Below are positions 9,289 through 21,616 of a stretch of 64,000 nucleotides of DNA, in pieces. This DNA comes from Epichloe hybrida (Eukaryota; Ascomycota; Sordariomycetes; Hypocreales; Clavicipitaceae): positions 62,001 to 126,000 of the forward strand of contig JAFEKR010000055.1 of the NCBI GenBank assembly GCA_019022495.1, read 5' to 3'. The notes beneath the pieces are model-generated. The model was not told the origin of the DNA and did not search any database. It was given only the letters and a program-made list of their open reading frames with translations. Each line of letters opens with the position of its first letter. Positions within the stretch are counted from its first letter, which is position 1. Position numbers and translations under genes: made by a program.

Positions 9289-12112
9289 GTTTGCGGTCGG
9301 CTGCAGCAGGTCTTTTTTCCTATCGGAAGGAAGCAGACTGCTAGAGATGGTGATGAGAGAATCGATCGATCACAAGTACGAGCCCGTGCGGTGCGGCTGG
9401 AAAGCGTCGAGTTAGTAAAGCTCATGAAGGGGTTGTGGGCTCAATCTCGAATTGATCCAAAGTCAAATTTGAGCTTGATAAGAGGAAAACCTGGGCAAAG
9501 ACGCCTGGTGTGATGATTGAAGAATGGAGCAATGGTTTGTGCACAGGTTGTGGGGAGAGTGAAGGTTTTGAAGGCTGAGGAGGGTCTCTGCAATTGTGGG
9601 CAGGCCGAAATGCAGACGCTGGTATGTAGTGAGTGCACTGGGGACGGAGTACAGGCTACGGCACCAGAGAACGATGCACTCCGACCTAGCGACGCAGAAC
9701 CCACCACCAGAAGAAGGGCAGGATCAAAAGACGAATGATGGAAAAAAAAACACAAATTCAAATTGAACGAAGGCTGTGAGGAAAGTTTTGTGATGCGTTT
9801 TCTTTCCTTCCGTCCAAATCAGCTTACCTGTACTCGTGGATGAACCTGTCTACAAGAGGCGGTTCAAAGGGCGTGGTTGTTGTGACACGTCTTGCTTTCA
9901 GCTGGACGACGTCGGGTTGGGCGGTGACGGAAGATGGACAAGTCGAAAAGGCAGAGAGGTCACAAGTCGTCGTCTGCCTGCTAACCGATGAGAGAGAGAA
10001 GATTGAGTTTTGAAGCTCACGAGAGAGCAGTCGAGCTTCTTCGCGTCGTTGACCAGACAAAGCTGGCGAGTTGACGAAGAGGTGGTGGTTGTGTGGGGGG
10101 TGTTGGATGATGAGAGGAAGAAAAGAGAGAAAAAGAGGCGCGAGCAAGGAGGAGGTGAGGAAAGGGAGGGGGCAAAGCGGCCAAGGGAGGCAAGGCGAGG
10201 CGAGGCGAGGCGAGGTGAGAGTGGCAGGCAGGGTGGCAGGGAAGCTCGGGCCGGGACAAGGCAAAGGCGAACAGACCAGAGAGGGGCCACTTCTGGCCAT
10301 GGAAAAAGGAAATGTCCAAGGACCTGCCAAAACAAGCGCACAGCGTGCTGGTCCCCTCTGTAGCTAGCAGCTGCCTGGCGAACTCAGTTGGTTGGCTGGC
10401 AAACGGGTTGGCGGGTTGGCGGGTTGGCGGGTCGGCGGGTTGGCCGCCAGGGTTGGTCACATTGATCATTTGTGGCACGGGAGGGCCGCTAAAGGGGGAG
10501 GGCACGGAAGCCAGAGCGCTGAAGCGAATGGGACATCTAATTATCATTGCATGTACATGTACATAGCGCGTTATAATAATTAATACGAGGGCGCTTTGCT
10601 CCTGCCTGGCTCAGAGCGCTCTCCTGCCTCCCCTTCCTTCCTGCCTGGCTGAGTCGGGTCGGGCGCTTGGGCAGTCATCAGGGTGATATTTATTTTAATA
10701 AGAAAAAAAAACATCTGCCACCTTGCAGTAGCCGCGATAACAAGGCCACATCCGACACGGAGGCAGCATGCCACAAGTCATTTCGCATGAACAAAGAGGC
10801 AGGCACTTGTCGATGAACTTCATCATCAACTCCGTACGGATTAGAATGAAGGAATGTTTGCTCCTTCTCGTCAGTCAGCTCCTGGAGCAACACTGCGCCC
10901 CACGTGGGCCCACGCCGCCTTGTTTCAATCCAACGCAGAAAGCCGGGCTGGGCTACACAAGCAAACGCCTGGACGGGACGTGGAACGGGTAACAAAAAAA
11001 AAATTAAAAAAATTCCCAGCGGCTCGCTCGACCCAATTCATTCGCAAAGTTGGGCCCAAATCCTCTCTCTGCCTATCAGCCCAATGCAAGCGGTACCGGC
11101 GCCCTGCTGTTGCTCAGCAATGAGAAAAGCCCGTCGTCAATTTGGATTCCTCCCTCTGCCCTCTGGGCCCAGCATGAGATTTCGAGGAATCACGGCTTTT
11201 TTTTTGCAGCAGCCCAAGTGTGGATGCATCACGGGGCAGTGAGTCCGTAGTTTGAACAGTCAGTCATGTAATCCGCACGTCCTACTTCTTACCCGATGCC
11301 ATCTTTCTCAAATGGTCTGATGCTCGTGGCTGTGAACTTGACCGCGCACGTGCACGTATATCAGGCTTCGCGAAATGATGAAACTGGGTCGGCACTGCAC
11401 CACTGCAACAGGGGCCGGTCCATCGTCATCGTCATCGCCAAAAATGCCTTGCCGGGTGCTGATCTAGGACTTGGTCCAACATGGAACGAGTTGACAAAGC
11501 TTGACTCGACTCGACAACAGATGGACAGCGCCCCCCTCTTTGACGTTTGTAGGTGCTGACCTACCTGATCGGTCTACCGATCGATCGTCGCATCTGCCAT
11601 CTGCATCTGGCCGTGCACTTGACGCGTCATTCGACGAGTTGGGATCCTTTCTCCAGCCAGATACCGTTTGTATCGTCAACCAACTAGTCCGTACTCCGTG
11701 GCGGTTTGCAGAAATCGTTTCCATTTTTGGCGGCAACGCCCGGTCTGGCAACAAACGGCTTCATTGAAGAACACCCATGAAATACTTTATAATTCATAAA
11801 TATACACACGGTTGGGTTTTCAGTTGAACTGTTTGCATTAAAGAGTTGTGAGAGCCAGGTACTGGTTTCATAGTATTATAGATCAAACATGGCATTGCCG
11901 GCTAGTGCATAACCCCCCGGCCAGATGAACCAACCCAATCGCACGATCTACTTGGCATACAGGGACGTCACGGGCTAGCTATCTACCTCCTCCTCTCCGA
12001 CTTTACAAACACGAATGACAAGAGTGTCAGAAGCTCTCTATGCCAACGCCACGCTAACGCTTTTAAATAACAGCCGCGACAGCACAAGACGAGCAAGAAT
12101 AGCCACCCTCTG
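9289..12112. other. Long leader/promoter region upstream of casein kinase I
   Basis: About 2.8 kb without a recognised gene. From roughly 9830 to 10340 the minus strand (the sense strand of CK1) is pyrimidine-rich, as in leaders of strongly expressed fungal genes. A donor-like GGTAAGC on the minus strand near 9827-9833 could mark a 5' UTR intron. It also holds the G-rich tract at 10405-10444, GCGAG pentamer repeats near 10197-10215 and two TACGGANTA copies (10831-10844, 11686-11700). Confidence 0.45.
10405..10444 (+). promoter_or_regulatory. Putative G-quadruplex tract
   Basis: Five GGG runs spaced by 4-5 bases (repeating GGGTTGGC) sit about 1.1 kb upstream of the casein kinase I start. The spacing satisfies the usual G3+N1-7 quadruplex rule. 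Formation and function are inference. Confidence 0.5.
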
Positions 12113-13918
12113 CTACGGCCCCCTCCACCCCGGAGGAGGGCCCTGTCCCCAAGGGCCGGGTCCCGGAGCACATCCATAGGAGCCCTGCGGCGGCGGCGGC
12201 ACCCCTCTCCGTTGCGAACCCCCCGGGTGGTGCCGAGGTGGTGCATTTGTCGCATACGCAGGTCGGTACGCAGGTCCGGATGGTCCTTGCAGAACAGCCT
12301 CCAACTTACTCTCCAGTACTTGGCTTGTCTTGTCGAACCACTTCTTTGCAGAGGACGCACTGAACAGTGATCCGCTGGTCAGAGAACTCGGTCCTGGGCG
12401 CGGCGGATGCGCTGGCGGCATGGGGTTGTGGTGAGTTTTGGGCGGACGAGGATAGGCAGCTGCGTCGACGGGACCACCTCCGAATCCGCCATGATGCTGA
12501 GCTTGTGGCCGCCTTGGTGGGAGGGGAGGAGGCGGTTTTCCCGGAGAAAAGGGGGGATTTGGAGGTGTGTTGTTGGTAGCGTATACGGGCTGTGTTGGAT
12601 GCGGTGATGCTAGGGGGGGTCGAGAGTAGGGCGGACATTGGTGCTGATGGCCTGCCGGGTTTGTTTCCGGCTGTGAGTCTGGCCGGCTCTCATTCGGAAA
12701 GGGATAATATGCTGCGCTCGAGTTGGCGTATTGGGCCTGTGGCCCCGGGTAGTTTGGCTGGGGGGGCGAATGAGGAGAAGGCGTCCAAGTCGGCGGGTGG
12801 GCGGTGTCCGAGGACGCTGGCGATGGCCATGGTGGCCATGGCGATGCCTCCATTTGAGGTGGATGGGTAGGACGTATAGGTGTCGGGGACAGCGTTGTCG
12901 TCCCCCCCGCGGATGCCTGAGCCATGGTGGTGGGCACATGGGCATGCTGCGTCGATGATGAAGACGGAGGTGGGCATGACGAAGACGTCGTCGTTGTATT
13001 AGGTGCCGGTTCGGAGACTGGGACCAATGCCGGAGAAGCTGCATGCTCTTGTTGACCTGTCGCCTCGTCGGGAGCCGGACTGCCAGGTTGAGAATCAGCA
13101 TCAAACGGCCTGTAAGAGTGATGATGATGATGATGATGATGATGCGGTGCTGCCCCCAAGCTGCTCGGCGACTGTGTCCCAGGACGTGTCCCAGGATTTC
13201 CTGCGGGCGATGGCACAGACGGTGGTCTGTAAGGTCGATAGGCCACCTGGGCCACTGACTTTGGGCCTGCAGAAGTCGGGGGGCTTCTCAAGCCGCCGGC
13301 GGATAATACATCGTGTCTTTCTGGCGGCGGACAGTACGGCTTAATTGGTGTAGGCGTGGTTGTGGTTTTGGTGTCGCGAGCAGCAGCAGCAGCGCCAGCG
13401 ACAGCGTCCAACCTCAGAGATGCCATTTCCCCATCTCCATCCCCATCTCCATCCCCATCTTCGTCCCCATCTCCATCTAGTCCATTTGCGGACAGCCCTC
13501 CCGGCCCCTGATGTTGAACCGTGGGAAGTACCGTCGCACTCGGTCCGTTCTCGTCATCACCGAATCCAGGGCCATGGTATGGCCACGGGTTCGCCTGCAC
13601 CCTGTCCCCCACCTCGGCCGTTCTCGCCATCCGTCTATCCGGCTCGTCCTTTGTACGGGATGGAGCAGCCACGGAGCCATGGGCCGGGGCGGCATCGAGC
13701 TCGGCGACAAACAACGGCGGTGGACGGCCCGGTGTGTGTTGGAGACGGTGCGACATTGTCCGTCTGTCCGCCGGATGATACCTCGCTCGTGCTTTCTCGA
13801 CGCAAAGTGGCGAGGGCGCCAACCTGGGCCTCGCAAGCCTGACTGACTGACTGACTGACTGACTGACTGACTGGGTTGAATTGAGTCCGATCTGTCTGGC
13901 AAGGGATGCAGAGGCCAT
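12113..13918 (-). CDS. Hypothetical Pro/His-rich protein with a conserved C-terminal helix motif
   Basis: An uninterrupted frame of 601 codons, much longer than expected by chance. It is disordered-looking and rich in Pro, Ser, His and Gln, with no signal peptide or membrane segment. Near the C-terminus an ordered stretch AKKWFDKTSQVLESKLEAVL stands out as an amphipathic helix, followed by a Gly/Pro-rich tail ending GWRGP. I recall this short motif from other fungal Pro-rich proteins but know no function for it. The first ATG (13918) precedes a repeat-encoded Ser-Gln-Ser-Val run from a CTGA microsatellite. The next ATG (13756, MSHRL) may be the real start. Low-complexity stretches include His runs from GAT/ATG repeats and Asp-Gly repeats. 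Splicing within the frame cannot be excluded. Confidence 0.6.
   Translation of the reverse strand: MASASLARQIGLNSTQSVSQSVSQSVRLARPRLAPSPLCVEKARARYHPADRRTMSHRLQHTPGRPPPLFVAELDAAPAHGSVAAPSRTKDEPDRRMARTAEVGDRVQANPWPYHGPGFGDDENGPSATVLPTVQHQGPGGLSANGLDGDGDEDGDGDGDGDGEMASLRLDAVAGAAAAARDTKTTTTPTPIKPYCPPPERHDVLSAGGLRSPPTSAGPKSVAQVAYRPYRPPSVPSPAGNPGTRPGTQSPSSLGAAPHHHHHHHHHSYRPFDADSQPGSPAPDEATGQQEHAASPALVPVSEPAPNTTTTSSSCPPPSSSSTQHAHVPTTMAQASAGGTTTLSPTPIRPTHPPQMEASPWPPWPSPASSDTAHPPTWTPSPHSPPQPNYPGPQAQYANSSAAYYPFPNESRPDSQPETNPAGHQHQCPPYSRPPLASPHPTQPVYATNNTPPNPPFSPGKPPPPLPPRRPQAQHHGGFGGGPVDAAAYPRPPKTHHNPMPPAHPPRPGPSSLTSGSLFSASSAKKWFDKTSQVLESKLEAVLQGPSGPAYRPAYATNAPPRHHPGGSQRRGVPPPPQGSYGCAPGPGPWGQGPPPGWRGP
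13838..13872. repeat. CTGA tetranucleotide microsatellite
   Basis: About eight to nine tandem CTGA units near the 5' end of the Pro-rich hypothetical gene. Read on the minus strand they give repeated Ser-Val-Ser-Gln. Confidence 0.9.
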
Positions 13919-15071
13919 GCATGTAATAATCCGTATGTGGTCTGTCTTTGTCTCATCTGACTAATTGAGACTAGCGCCGTTCGTTGGCCACGACCAATGA
14001 GCAAAAAAATATGTATATGAAGATTCGATTCAATAACATTGCTAGGTAGCTGTTTTCATAATCATCATGTAGAGTGCTACGTTTCCTTTTTAATTTTATT
14101 GAAATTTTACTTCTTCTTCTTCTTCTGCTCATTGGTTGTGTGGCCAATGCATCGGATTTGTGAACACATCGGGAATGCTGGCGATACCCAGCCAGTGTGA
14201 CAGTTGACATACGAATAAAATGTTCAATATTATCTGTTATAATGCTTTACGCTTGTCTTGTATACGGGGTACTCCGTATCGTGTGTGCATGAGACTTGCG
14301 TCTAGTTCCCGAACCGTCACAGCATGGGGCTGGCACTGACACCATCTATTTGTCTGCTGATTTACTAGCCTTCTCGCCTCTTTTGGACCCTGGCCGTTGT
14401 CTGGTTCTTCCAGGGCGTACAAGAATATCAAAACACTACTTTATATAGTCCGTCCGTACATCGCACATCTTTTAATTTCCAACATCACTCCATATCAGGC
14501 CGGTCCATGTACACAAGGATAATAATCCCCAACATTCGGACAAACAAAACAACATTACCAACTTGATCAACACACATAAAGAGAAAGAGAAAATGATTAT
14601 CTTTGCGCACAGCGGATATGGCACGCCAATGCTGATGAGAGAATAAAAGAAGAAAAAAGTCCCTGCCTCCGTCTTTGTCCTCGTGAGTTGGCAACACAAG
14701 TATACGTGATGCGGGAGATGCGTCAAGAATTGCAGGAAATATAGTACTTCTGTAAATCGTTCAACGACGATGTTGTGACCGCAAGAAACATCAGCATGAC
14801 AAAAAAAACTACCAGAACGAAGAAATGGCAGTAACAGACAAGTTGAGTAGCCAGCCAGTCGCAAAAAGCTAATTTGCGGTGCCTTCACCCGGGTGCCAAT
14901 CAGATACATGCTTGTCTGAAGCATGGGGGGGAAGCTATAGGCAGATAGGCGGGCATATATATATATATATATGTAATGGATATATGTAATGGCCAATGTT
15001 TCCAGAAGAGTCAGTGAGTAAAACGTCAAAACAGCAGAGGTTGGTGCCGTCCATCACATTGATAACGGAAC
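13919..15071. other. Intergenic
   Basis: No gene is recognised. It holds CTT trinucleotide repeats near 14111-14126, one tacggggTACTCCGTA copy (14263-14278) and an AT tract at 14955-14972. It serves as the promoter side of the Pro-rich gene and the 3' side of the Medusa-type gene. Confidence 0.5.
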
Positions 15072-18000
15072 TCAGTCTTCATTTGTAGCCTCTCCACGTC
15101 GTCGCCTGTCGTTCCACTTCCGCCTGCCTGCCCGAGTTTCGTAGTGCGGCGCAAGAGCAACAATGTCTTGCATCGTGCCTTCAATGGCAGCTCTCGTTTT
15201 GTTCCGATAAGTATCCACTACATCATGCCAGGTTAGCTTTTGGCATATTGTTCTACTGCGTCTGACACGGAGGTGGGGATGATGCTCACATGCGCGCTGG
15301 AGAAAAACAGTCCGACCTGCAAACACGCGGCTTTGGAGCCATGCCATTCGATAAGCCAAGTCGTTTAGTTTCACCTCCTTACCGCGGCGAGTCTTTCTCA
15401 TTCTAGGAACTGCGACTTCACCAGTTCCCCCTTCTCCCATAGTCACCCTGACTGCTTGACTGGCTGATTTAGGGATCCCACGACGACCGGGGACTCGGCC
15501 CTCAGTCTCCTGAATTCCATCATCAGACAAATCCCCGGAGAAGAATTGGGAGCCGGTCGCACTGGGAGGGGGGCTTTGCATTTCACGGGGGAAATAGCTC
15601 CGAGGGAAAACGCTGGCACCTTTTCGAAAGCTGTCGGGGATCTCGTTGGTATCGACACCGTCGAGAGTGACCCGAACTCGAAGTCTTGACCCCCGCATAT
15701 TGTCGTCTACCAGGATGAATTTTCGCTTCTTGGCCTCGGGAATGTTGGGGAAAAGACCTTCGGGTTCATCAATGTTAGGTCGACTGTGTTTTCGCGCGGC
15801 AATGGCACTATCGCCTACTCGGGGTGCCATGTGAGACATTGGCCCGCCCTGAGCAGTGGCAGGGTAGCCTTGACCGACATAACCTGTGAAGACATGCGCA
15901 GGTCTTACATCGTCTCCTTCACCATGAGATCCGTCGTGAGCTGTTTGACTTTGGTGTTGGTTTTCGTAAGCAACGCCATGGCCTCATGAAATTCGTTAGC
16001 TTGGGAGCCCACTGCCATGATTGAACGAGGTGATATGATTGATGTCTTGGATTGGTGGAGGAAATGGGGGGTTCGGGAGAAGGGCTAGAACAGCAAGCGA
16101 ATTGATTTCGACTAGGCCACAACAAAAACATGACACCTTTTGTCTCTCATCTTCTTTGCATGTGTCTCATGAAAAACACCGATTTTTTTGGGGGGGTAAA
16201 AAAGATATTTGACTGCCTGCGCAAGTAAACTTTGTTATAGCCAAATCAGGCACAAATTGAGCTTGTCTAATCAAGAGTCGCATAAAAGAAGCAGCAGCAG
16301 CAATGCAAAAGACCTGACAGCAGCGCGCTTGATGCAACTTTTATGATAATGTACAGGAAAATATTTGCAGTGATCTCGGTCTTGCAGAGACACACCCAAG
16401 GGCGAAGATAGATTCTCCATTTTCCACGCTCAGATAATTCAGGTCATGAGGCAACTTGGGCCAACAACATGAGGAAACAAGATAATGAGACAAAATGTTA
16501 CAACACCCGTTCCCAACCGAGGAGAAAGAAGGACAGTGAGAGCAAAAACACGCGCAAACGTCAAGGAAAATCCGCCGATGATGGGCTAGCATAAATTTGT
16601 CAAAGCGCAAAGTACTTTTTTTTTCTTCGCAGTAACAATGAAGGTGCATGGAGGATTTGGTATCATGAAGCAAATCAACGCAGTGAGTGAGCCGGGCAAG
16701 CCCGCACAGTGCAATTGTGGTGCTAGGAGGCAAAACAAGCAATGCAAAGGCAGGCAGATGCGAGGATTCAAATCACATCTGGTGGTGGAACATACCGACT
16801 TCATCTCCTCCACCGGGGGCGCCTCCGTCATGAGCCCCAGCATGGTGTTGCATGGGCTGGCCCATGTTACCCATCCCAGGCTTACCCATGGGCGGTGCCC
16901 CATGCATGGGAGCGGGAGCCGCTGAAATCCCTGATGGTCCGCCAGGTCCTGGCAAGTGGGAAGCACCTGGGTGCGGCGTAGGCGTCCCTTGGACTTGCTT
17001 GCGATTGTTCATCTTGGCCATGCGGCGAACCCGCCGACTTCGAAGGCGGGGGTCCTGGTTGCTGTTTCGCCAGCTATCAACCGCTCTCTGAATCAAGCCT
17101 CGCTTTCCGCGCAGCGGTGGGTTCAATTGCGCCAGAGCCCAGCCCACCCGATTGCAGTCCGTTTCATACATCAAGCGATTTCCGCGGTATTGATCCTTGG
17201 GGCAACAAGCTCGGGGATAAACGCAGTTCTCCTGTTTGAACTCGGGAGATAAGTCATCGGTAGTGACCGACTCAACATCACATCTGATAGTGTACTCCAG
17301 CTTGACACGATCGCGCGAGTACTCAAACGCGATCCACTGGACGCCATTGCCGTCCTGCCTCACAACCAGCGGGGTGGTTGCTGGGATAGGTCCGGGTGCA
17401 GCATTTGGGTTGACCCCAGGAGCCGTACTACCTGGGCTCTGCAGCTGGGGCGCATTGGGCTGATGCTGTTGATTCTGGGGCATTGGAGATGTCTGGGCCG
17501 GCTTCTGAAGCTGAACAGGTACCTGGGGTGCGATCTTGGGTCGGGGGCTGCCCGACATACCAGCTTGAGCATGTTGTGCCATCTGATTTTGAGGCGCCGT
17601 GTGCGACATCATCATGTTGGGTTGGGAAGTCAAGGATTGTTGTGGGTGATGAGCATGCTGGGCATAAGGGGAAGCCGTAGGATGATGCGGCATGGGTTGG
17701 TAATGCGATTGAGGCTGATAATACATCGACTGCTGAAGATGCTGAGATGGCGGCTGGCCATATAGGCTTCTGTGCTGGTCATGTTGGGATGGAGAGGCTA
17801 CCGACGCCGGGGAGTTGGACTGCGGCGTATGATAGGACATGGGAGGGTAGGGAGGACGAGGCATTTGCGCGGCGGCCATCATGTCGGGAGTATCTGATGG
17901 TGCGAGAATGGAATCACTTCGTCAGCTTCTTGAAGAGACAATGTATCCGAATCGACAAAGGGGGTTGGTAGTTGAGCAGGCATGTCATGAGTGAAAGTTA

Positions 18001-18398
18001 TCATGGAAAGACATACCTGCGGACGTGTATCCGCTGTTAGCACCTGGAGTGCTGTAAGGACTAGGATGACTGTAGTAACCCAGGTTGTCTTGAGCACCAC
18101 CCGCCTGACTCCCGGTTTGATATGCCTGCGGGAGAGAATGGGTGGACGAGTATGCGCTCTGTTGGTGTTGCGGCGGCGGAGGCAGCGAGTGATGCTGCTG
18201 TTGTTGTTGATGCTGCTGCTGCTGCTGATGATGATGATGTGCTTGGTGTTGTTGATGTGCCTGGTGCTGCTGGTGGGCCTGGTGGTGATGCTGTTGGTGT
18301 ACGATGCTCGATGGTCGCGAATGAAGATGATGCTGTTGTTGGGAAGGAGGCGGACCCTGTTGCTGGTGGGGATGATGCTGCATAGATGCAAGACGCAT
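15072..18398 (-). CDS. medA: Medusa-type developmental transcription regulator (MedA / Acon-3 family)
   Basis: Nuclear regulator of conidiophore development in Aspergillus (MedA) and Neurospora (acon-3). I assemble four exons: 18017-18398, 16796-17893, 15290-15982 and 15072-15217. Phases 1, 1 and 1 agree at each junction, giving 772 aa. Residues 1-300 are Gln/His/Pro-rich. A conserved domain (about 303-425, DUF8032-like) contains WIAFEYSRDRVKLEYTIRCD, CVYPRACC, YRGNRLMYET, GWALAQLN and NSNQDPRLRSRRVRR. A second block in exons 3-4 has KKRKFILVDD, GSRLRVRVTLDGVDTNEIPD and AGRTVFLQRALDTYRNKTR; the last is restored only by removing the 72-bp intron 15218-15289. The intron at 15983-16795 is unusually long (813 bp). 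If it is not removed, the protein ends at 16773. The start at 18398 is the first ATG in the frame, and an acceptor-like CAG just after it leaves an upstream exon possible. Family assignment is from memory of the domain. Confidence 0.8.
15983..16795 (-). other. Long intron of the Medusa-type gene
   Basis: GTATGT donor at 16795, GCTAACG branch-like site and GAG acceptor ending at 15983. Phase 1 is kept on both sides. At 813 bp it is about ten times the usual intron length in this window. I see no extra exon inside it. Confidence 0.6.
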
Positions 18399-21300
18399 CA
18401 GTAAGACATCGGCACAGGGAAAAGTACTCGAACGAATGAAGAAAAACAAATGTTAGGTAGAACGCGTTGGTGTTTTGTTCCCCCCCCCCCCTGGCCTGGT
18501 CTGGTGTCAAGGTCTGGGGAGCTGTGGTGGGGTGGGCGGTCCCCTGGTGAGGACGGACGGACGGGGATGCCACGGGTGAGGCGTGAAGGAACCCCTGTGC
18601 CGTTTTGCGCTTGCTCGAGGCAAAGGTTTTGATGGCCAAGAGAAGTGAGGCGAGGATGAGAGAGAGCAACGCAAATGACGAAAGTCGCCAACTTTGGCGG
18701 GTCGCAGGCAAACCAAGCTTGATCTGCTGTCAAGCAAAGAAAGCAGAAAGGGGTTGGGTTGCTGACAGGTACAAACAAGCAACCAGGATACTCGGACTAT
18801 CAGCAGTACTGAAGAAAAGCGCTAGAGAAACCAGGGCGCCAACGAACGCAAAAACGAACTCGGAACAGAAAGCAGCGGATAAAATGAGCAGCGTAAAAAT
18901 AGAGGTGGGTATATGGAAATGGGCTGACCATGTACCGTTTGTATTCTGGGCAAACTCACTGATCTCTGAAGTAGCCTCCCGAAAGCTTCGCAAAGCTTTT
19001 TTGGGACTGACTTCCGAGACAGGAGACCCATGATACGAGCATGAGGCTCACGCCCGACCAGTTTCAAGCAAGAAGACGACGAGACGAGAGGACGCAAGAG
19101 TTCAAGACGACCGGAGAGGGAACGCTCCAGGATGAAGAGATGGCCTTCCATGTGTGTGCCTTTCCTGACTTGAGCAGGCCGGGACGCTGGCCGGGGGGTG
19201 GGAGATTGGGGGTGGGGACAGGGGGTGGGGTGCGCTGAAAAATCCTCGGGGGCGCAACATGGCGCTCATGGAGAAGTGGTGGGATAACGAGAGATGGTGG
19301 CCGGGGTTAGGGCCAGCGCATGGAAGAAACGTGACAGGGGTGGCAGCTTCTGATGAAACGGCCAATCACCAGCGCAGCCGGGGAGTCAGGGAGCGCTATC
19401 CTTGGGACAAGCGGCCCAATGAGGCATTCGAGAACCGAGCTAAAGAGCGGGCCAGGACTCAGCCGGGAAAGGTGGTTCGAGATGGCTCAGAATGGCTCTC
19501 GACAACGTTCTGGTCTGGTCGGCTTTGCCTTTGCCTCGTGCTCTGCTTTGTGGCGCTCTCGTTTCTCGTCGCTGCTTCATGCTAGCTGCCACCATGACGC
19601 CGCGGGTTGCGCTGGGCTATGAGCGGTGTGGGTTGACTGCGCCATCAGCGCCATCAGCGCCATCACAGACGACCGCAAAGAGACGGACGGACAATCCAGA
19701 TGGTTGCTTGGTTGACCCGTTGACCCGTTAGCCGTTGACAGCTGTTGGGGTGGTGCACCGGTGGACGGCTGGCAGACGGCTGGTGGACGGCTGGCAAGGT
19801 TTGGTGTCGTCGATGATGGCTGCCGGGGGAGGAAGCATGGGGACCAGGCCGTTCGTCCCCACGGATCCTATGTACATAGTGAAGCCATGTTCCCGTTGCC
19901 GCCCCTTGTTCGAGATAGGGCCACACACCCACCAACCACCACCTACCTGCTTGCACCTCGCCCCGGGTTGATGTCGGTGCTGGATGCTGTCGACAATGGC
20001 AAGGACCGAGGGAGGCCTGCTGCGCCTGCGCACACGTCGGTCCAGCAGAGAGGTTGCAGCGGGCGATAGTGGGTAGTAGGGGCAGCCATGGAGCGCCGCT
20101 CCATCCAGATCAAGCATGAAACCTCCACGTTGAGTACAGACTAGATGATGCCAGTCCGTTCGTGGCATTTTGTGTCCAAGCCTCTCTGCTCTCATCGGCC
20201 GAAACCTCGTCTTCTCATTCTCCCAATCTTTCTGCGCATGCTGTGTGCTGTACGTTTTGCATGTTTGTTGGCCTGCACTGCACGTCTGTAGAGGCCGGAG
20301 CCGTGGACGGAGGAGCATCGCGTCGACTTTACGGCCACAGACAGCACTTGCCGGCCAACCTCCTTTCCCGTCGTCAACGTGGAACTTGTCCGAGTCGGTA
20401 TGTACATACGTCTCTACAGCGACAAGTGTCTTTTTCATTGACCTGAGCCAGATGATGTTGTGTTGGTGGTGGTCCACTCGGGGCACCTCCCTCACCCCTT
20501 TCGACAGCCACCGCTATTGTGAGAAGCCCCACTGAGCATAAACGCTGGCGTGCGATTGCCAATCTCCACCGACTTGCGGTCATATCCGCCGCGTCCTTGC
20601 GCTCACTTTCTGACAGAAATATTAAGCGCGTATGAAATTGCCATGCCATGCCATGCCGCCAGGCTTCGATGTTTGTCAACTTCATGATCGGCGATGACAC
20701 ACTTGTGCCACGCGGGCATGATGAAGCCTTCCACGCAAGCTTCTCTCTTGTGGCAGCTGCTAAGCTCTCCAGGTCCAAGCACTGGCCGGCCTCCTTTGCC
20801 AAAAGGCGCCTTTGTTACCTGGATTTTGTACCTACAAGACAGCAGGTATAACCAACAGTGGATGGGCGGCGCTGTAGGAGGAGGGGGGGACAACGACGAC
20901 GACGATCAAAATGAGAATAAAATCGTATGGGTGTACGGCCATGTCGCGGCAGTGGCTGCTGCTTCGCTCGATGAGGGTAGCGATAAAGTGCGCTTTTGCG
21001 ACGACGGAACTGATGGGAGGAAGGCTGACATTCTCCACAACTTGGTCGGGCTGGGTGTCTTGCACGACACAAACCGTACAATGCTCACACCGTCGGCCCA
21101 CCCCCTCCCTCCCTTGTCCGAGGCGCCCACCCTAGTCAGTCGTGAAACAGGAGATGATGTCCTGTCGAATCCACTGCGGATTCCCGACCTGGTCAATCTT
21201 GCGACTAAATTAAGACCATGTTGCTTGCCTGTTGCTCGACAAAGCGCATCACTTGATGGGCGGTGTGGATTGATATTATCAGGTTTGCTACTGCCGTCGG

Positions 21301-21616
21301 TATGTGAAGCCGGGAACTTTCCGCAGCGAATCGCCTGGACCATGTTCCATGGCCTTCACCGAGGCGTGTGCCATTTCAGTTGGCCTCTTGGGTAATCAAA
21401 CGCGAGGCGTGAATTGTATTCAAGACGTAAGTAAGAGCTGCACCACTCACGGGATCGGAGACTGATTCGTCCTTGAAATGACCGCGTACTTGCGGATGTG
21501 AGGCCATTGTGACTGTCATGGAGGCGGCGCTGGGGCGATATGAGTGTCTAGTCGAATTTAAAAATTAGCTTGATCCATGATGGGTATTTTGTCTGTCTGA
21601 TGCTTGCAGATGACAA
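18399..21616. other. Promoter/leader of the Medusa-type gene and intergenic DNA
   Basis: About 3.2 kb, consistent with the long upstream regions of developmental regulators. It holds a C-run at 18481-18491, imperfect GACGGCTGG repeats at about 19762-19795, a triplet of GCCATCA units near 19643-19668 and CATGC repeats at 20641-20657. Frames up to 255 codons occur on both strands over 19.7-21.4 kb. They lack recognisable domains and overlap one another, so they are not called. Confidence 0.45.

Noticed and set aside
16773..17882. Medusa-type central exon as a complete gene, with 15072-15839 as a separate gene
   Set aside because: Phase-matched splice sites at 16796/15982 and 15290/15217 restore continuous conserved sequence, so one four-exon gene explains both better.
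19728..20495. Minus-strand frame of 255 codons
   Set aside because: Built partly from GACGGCTGG-type repeats, without recognisable motifs, and contested by plus-strand frames.
20694..21395. Plus-strand frame of 233 codons
   Set aside because: No domain, Asp/Gly low complexity from a GAC repeat, and overlapped by equally long frames on the other strand. It starts in the promoter region of the Medusa-type gene and no splice-supported neighbours were found.
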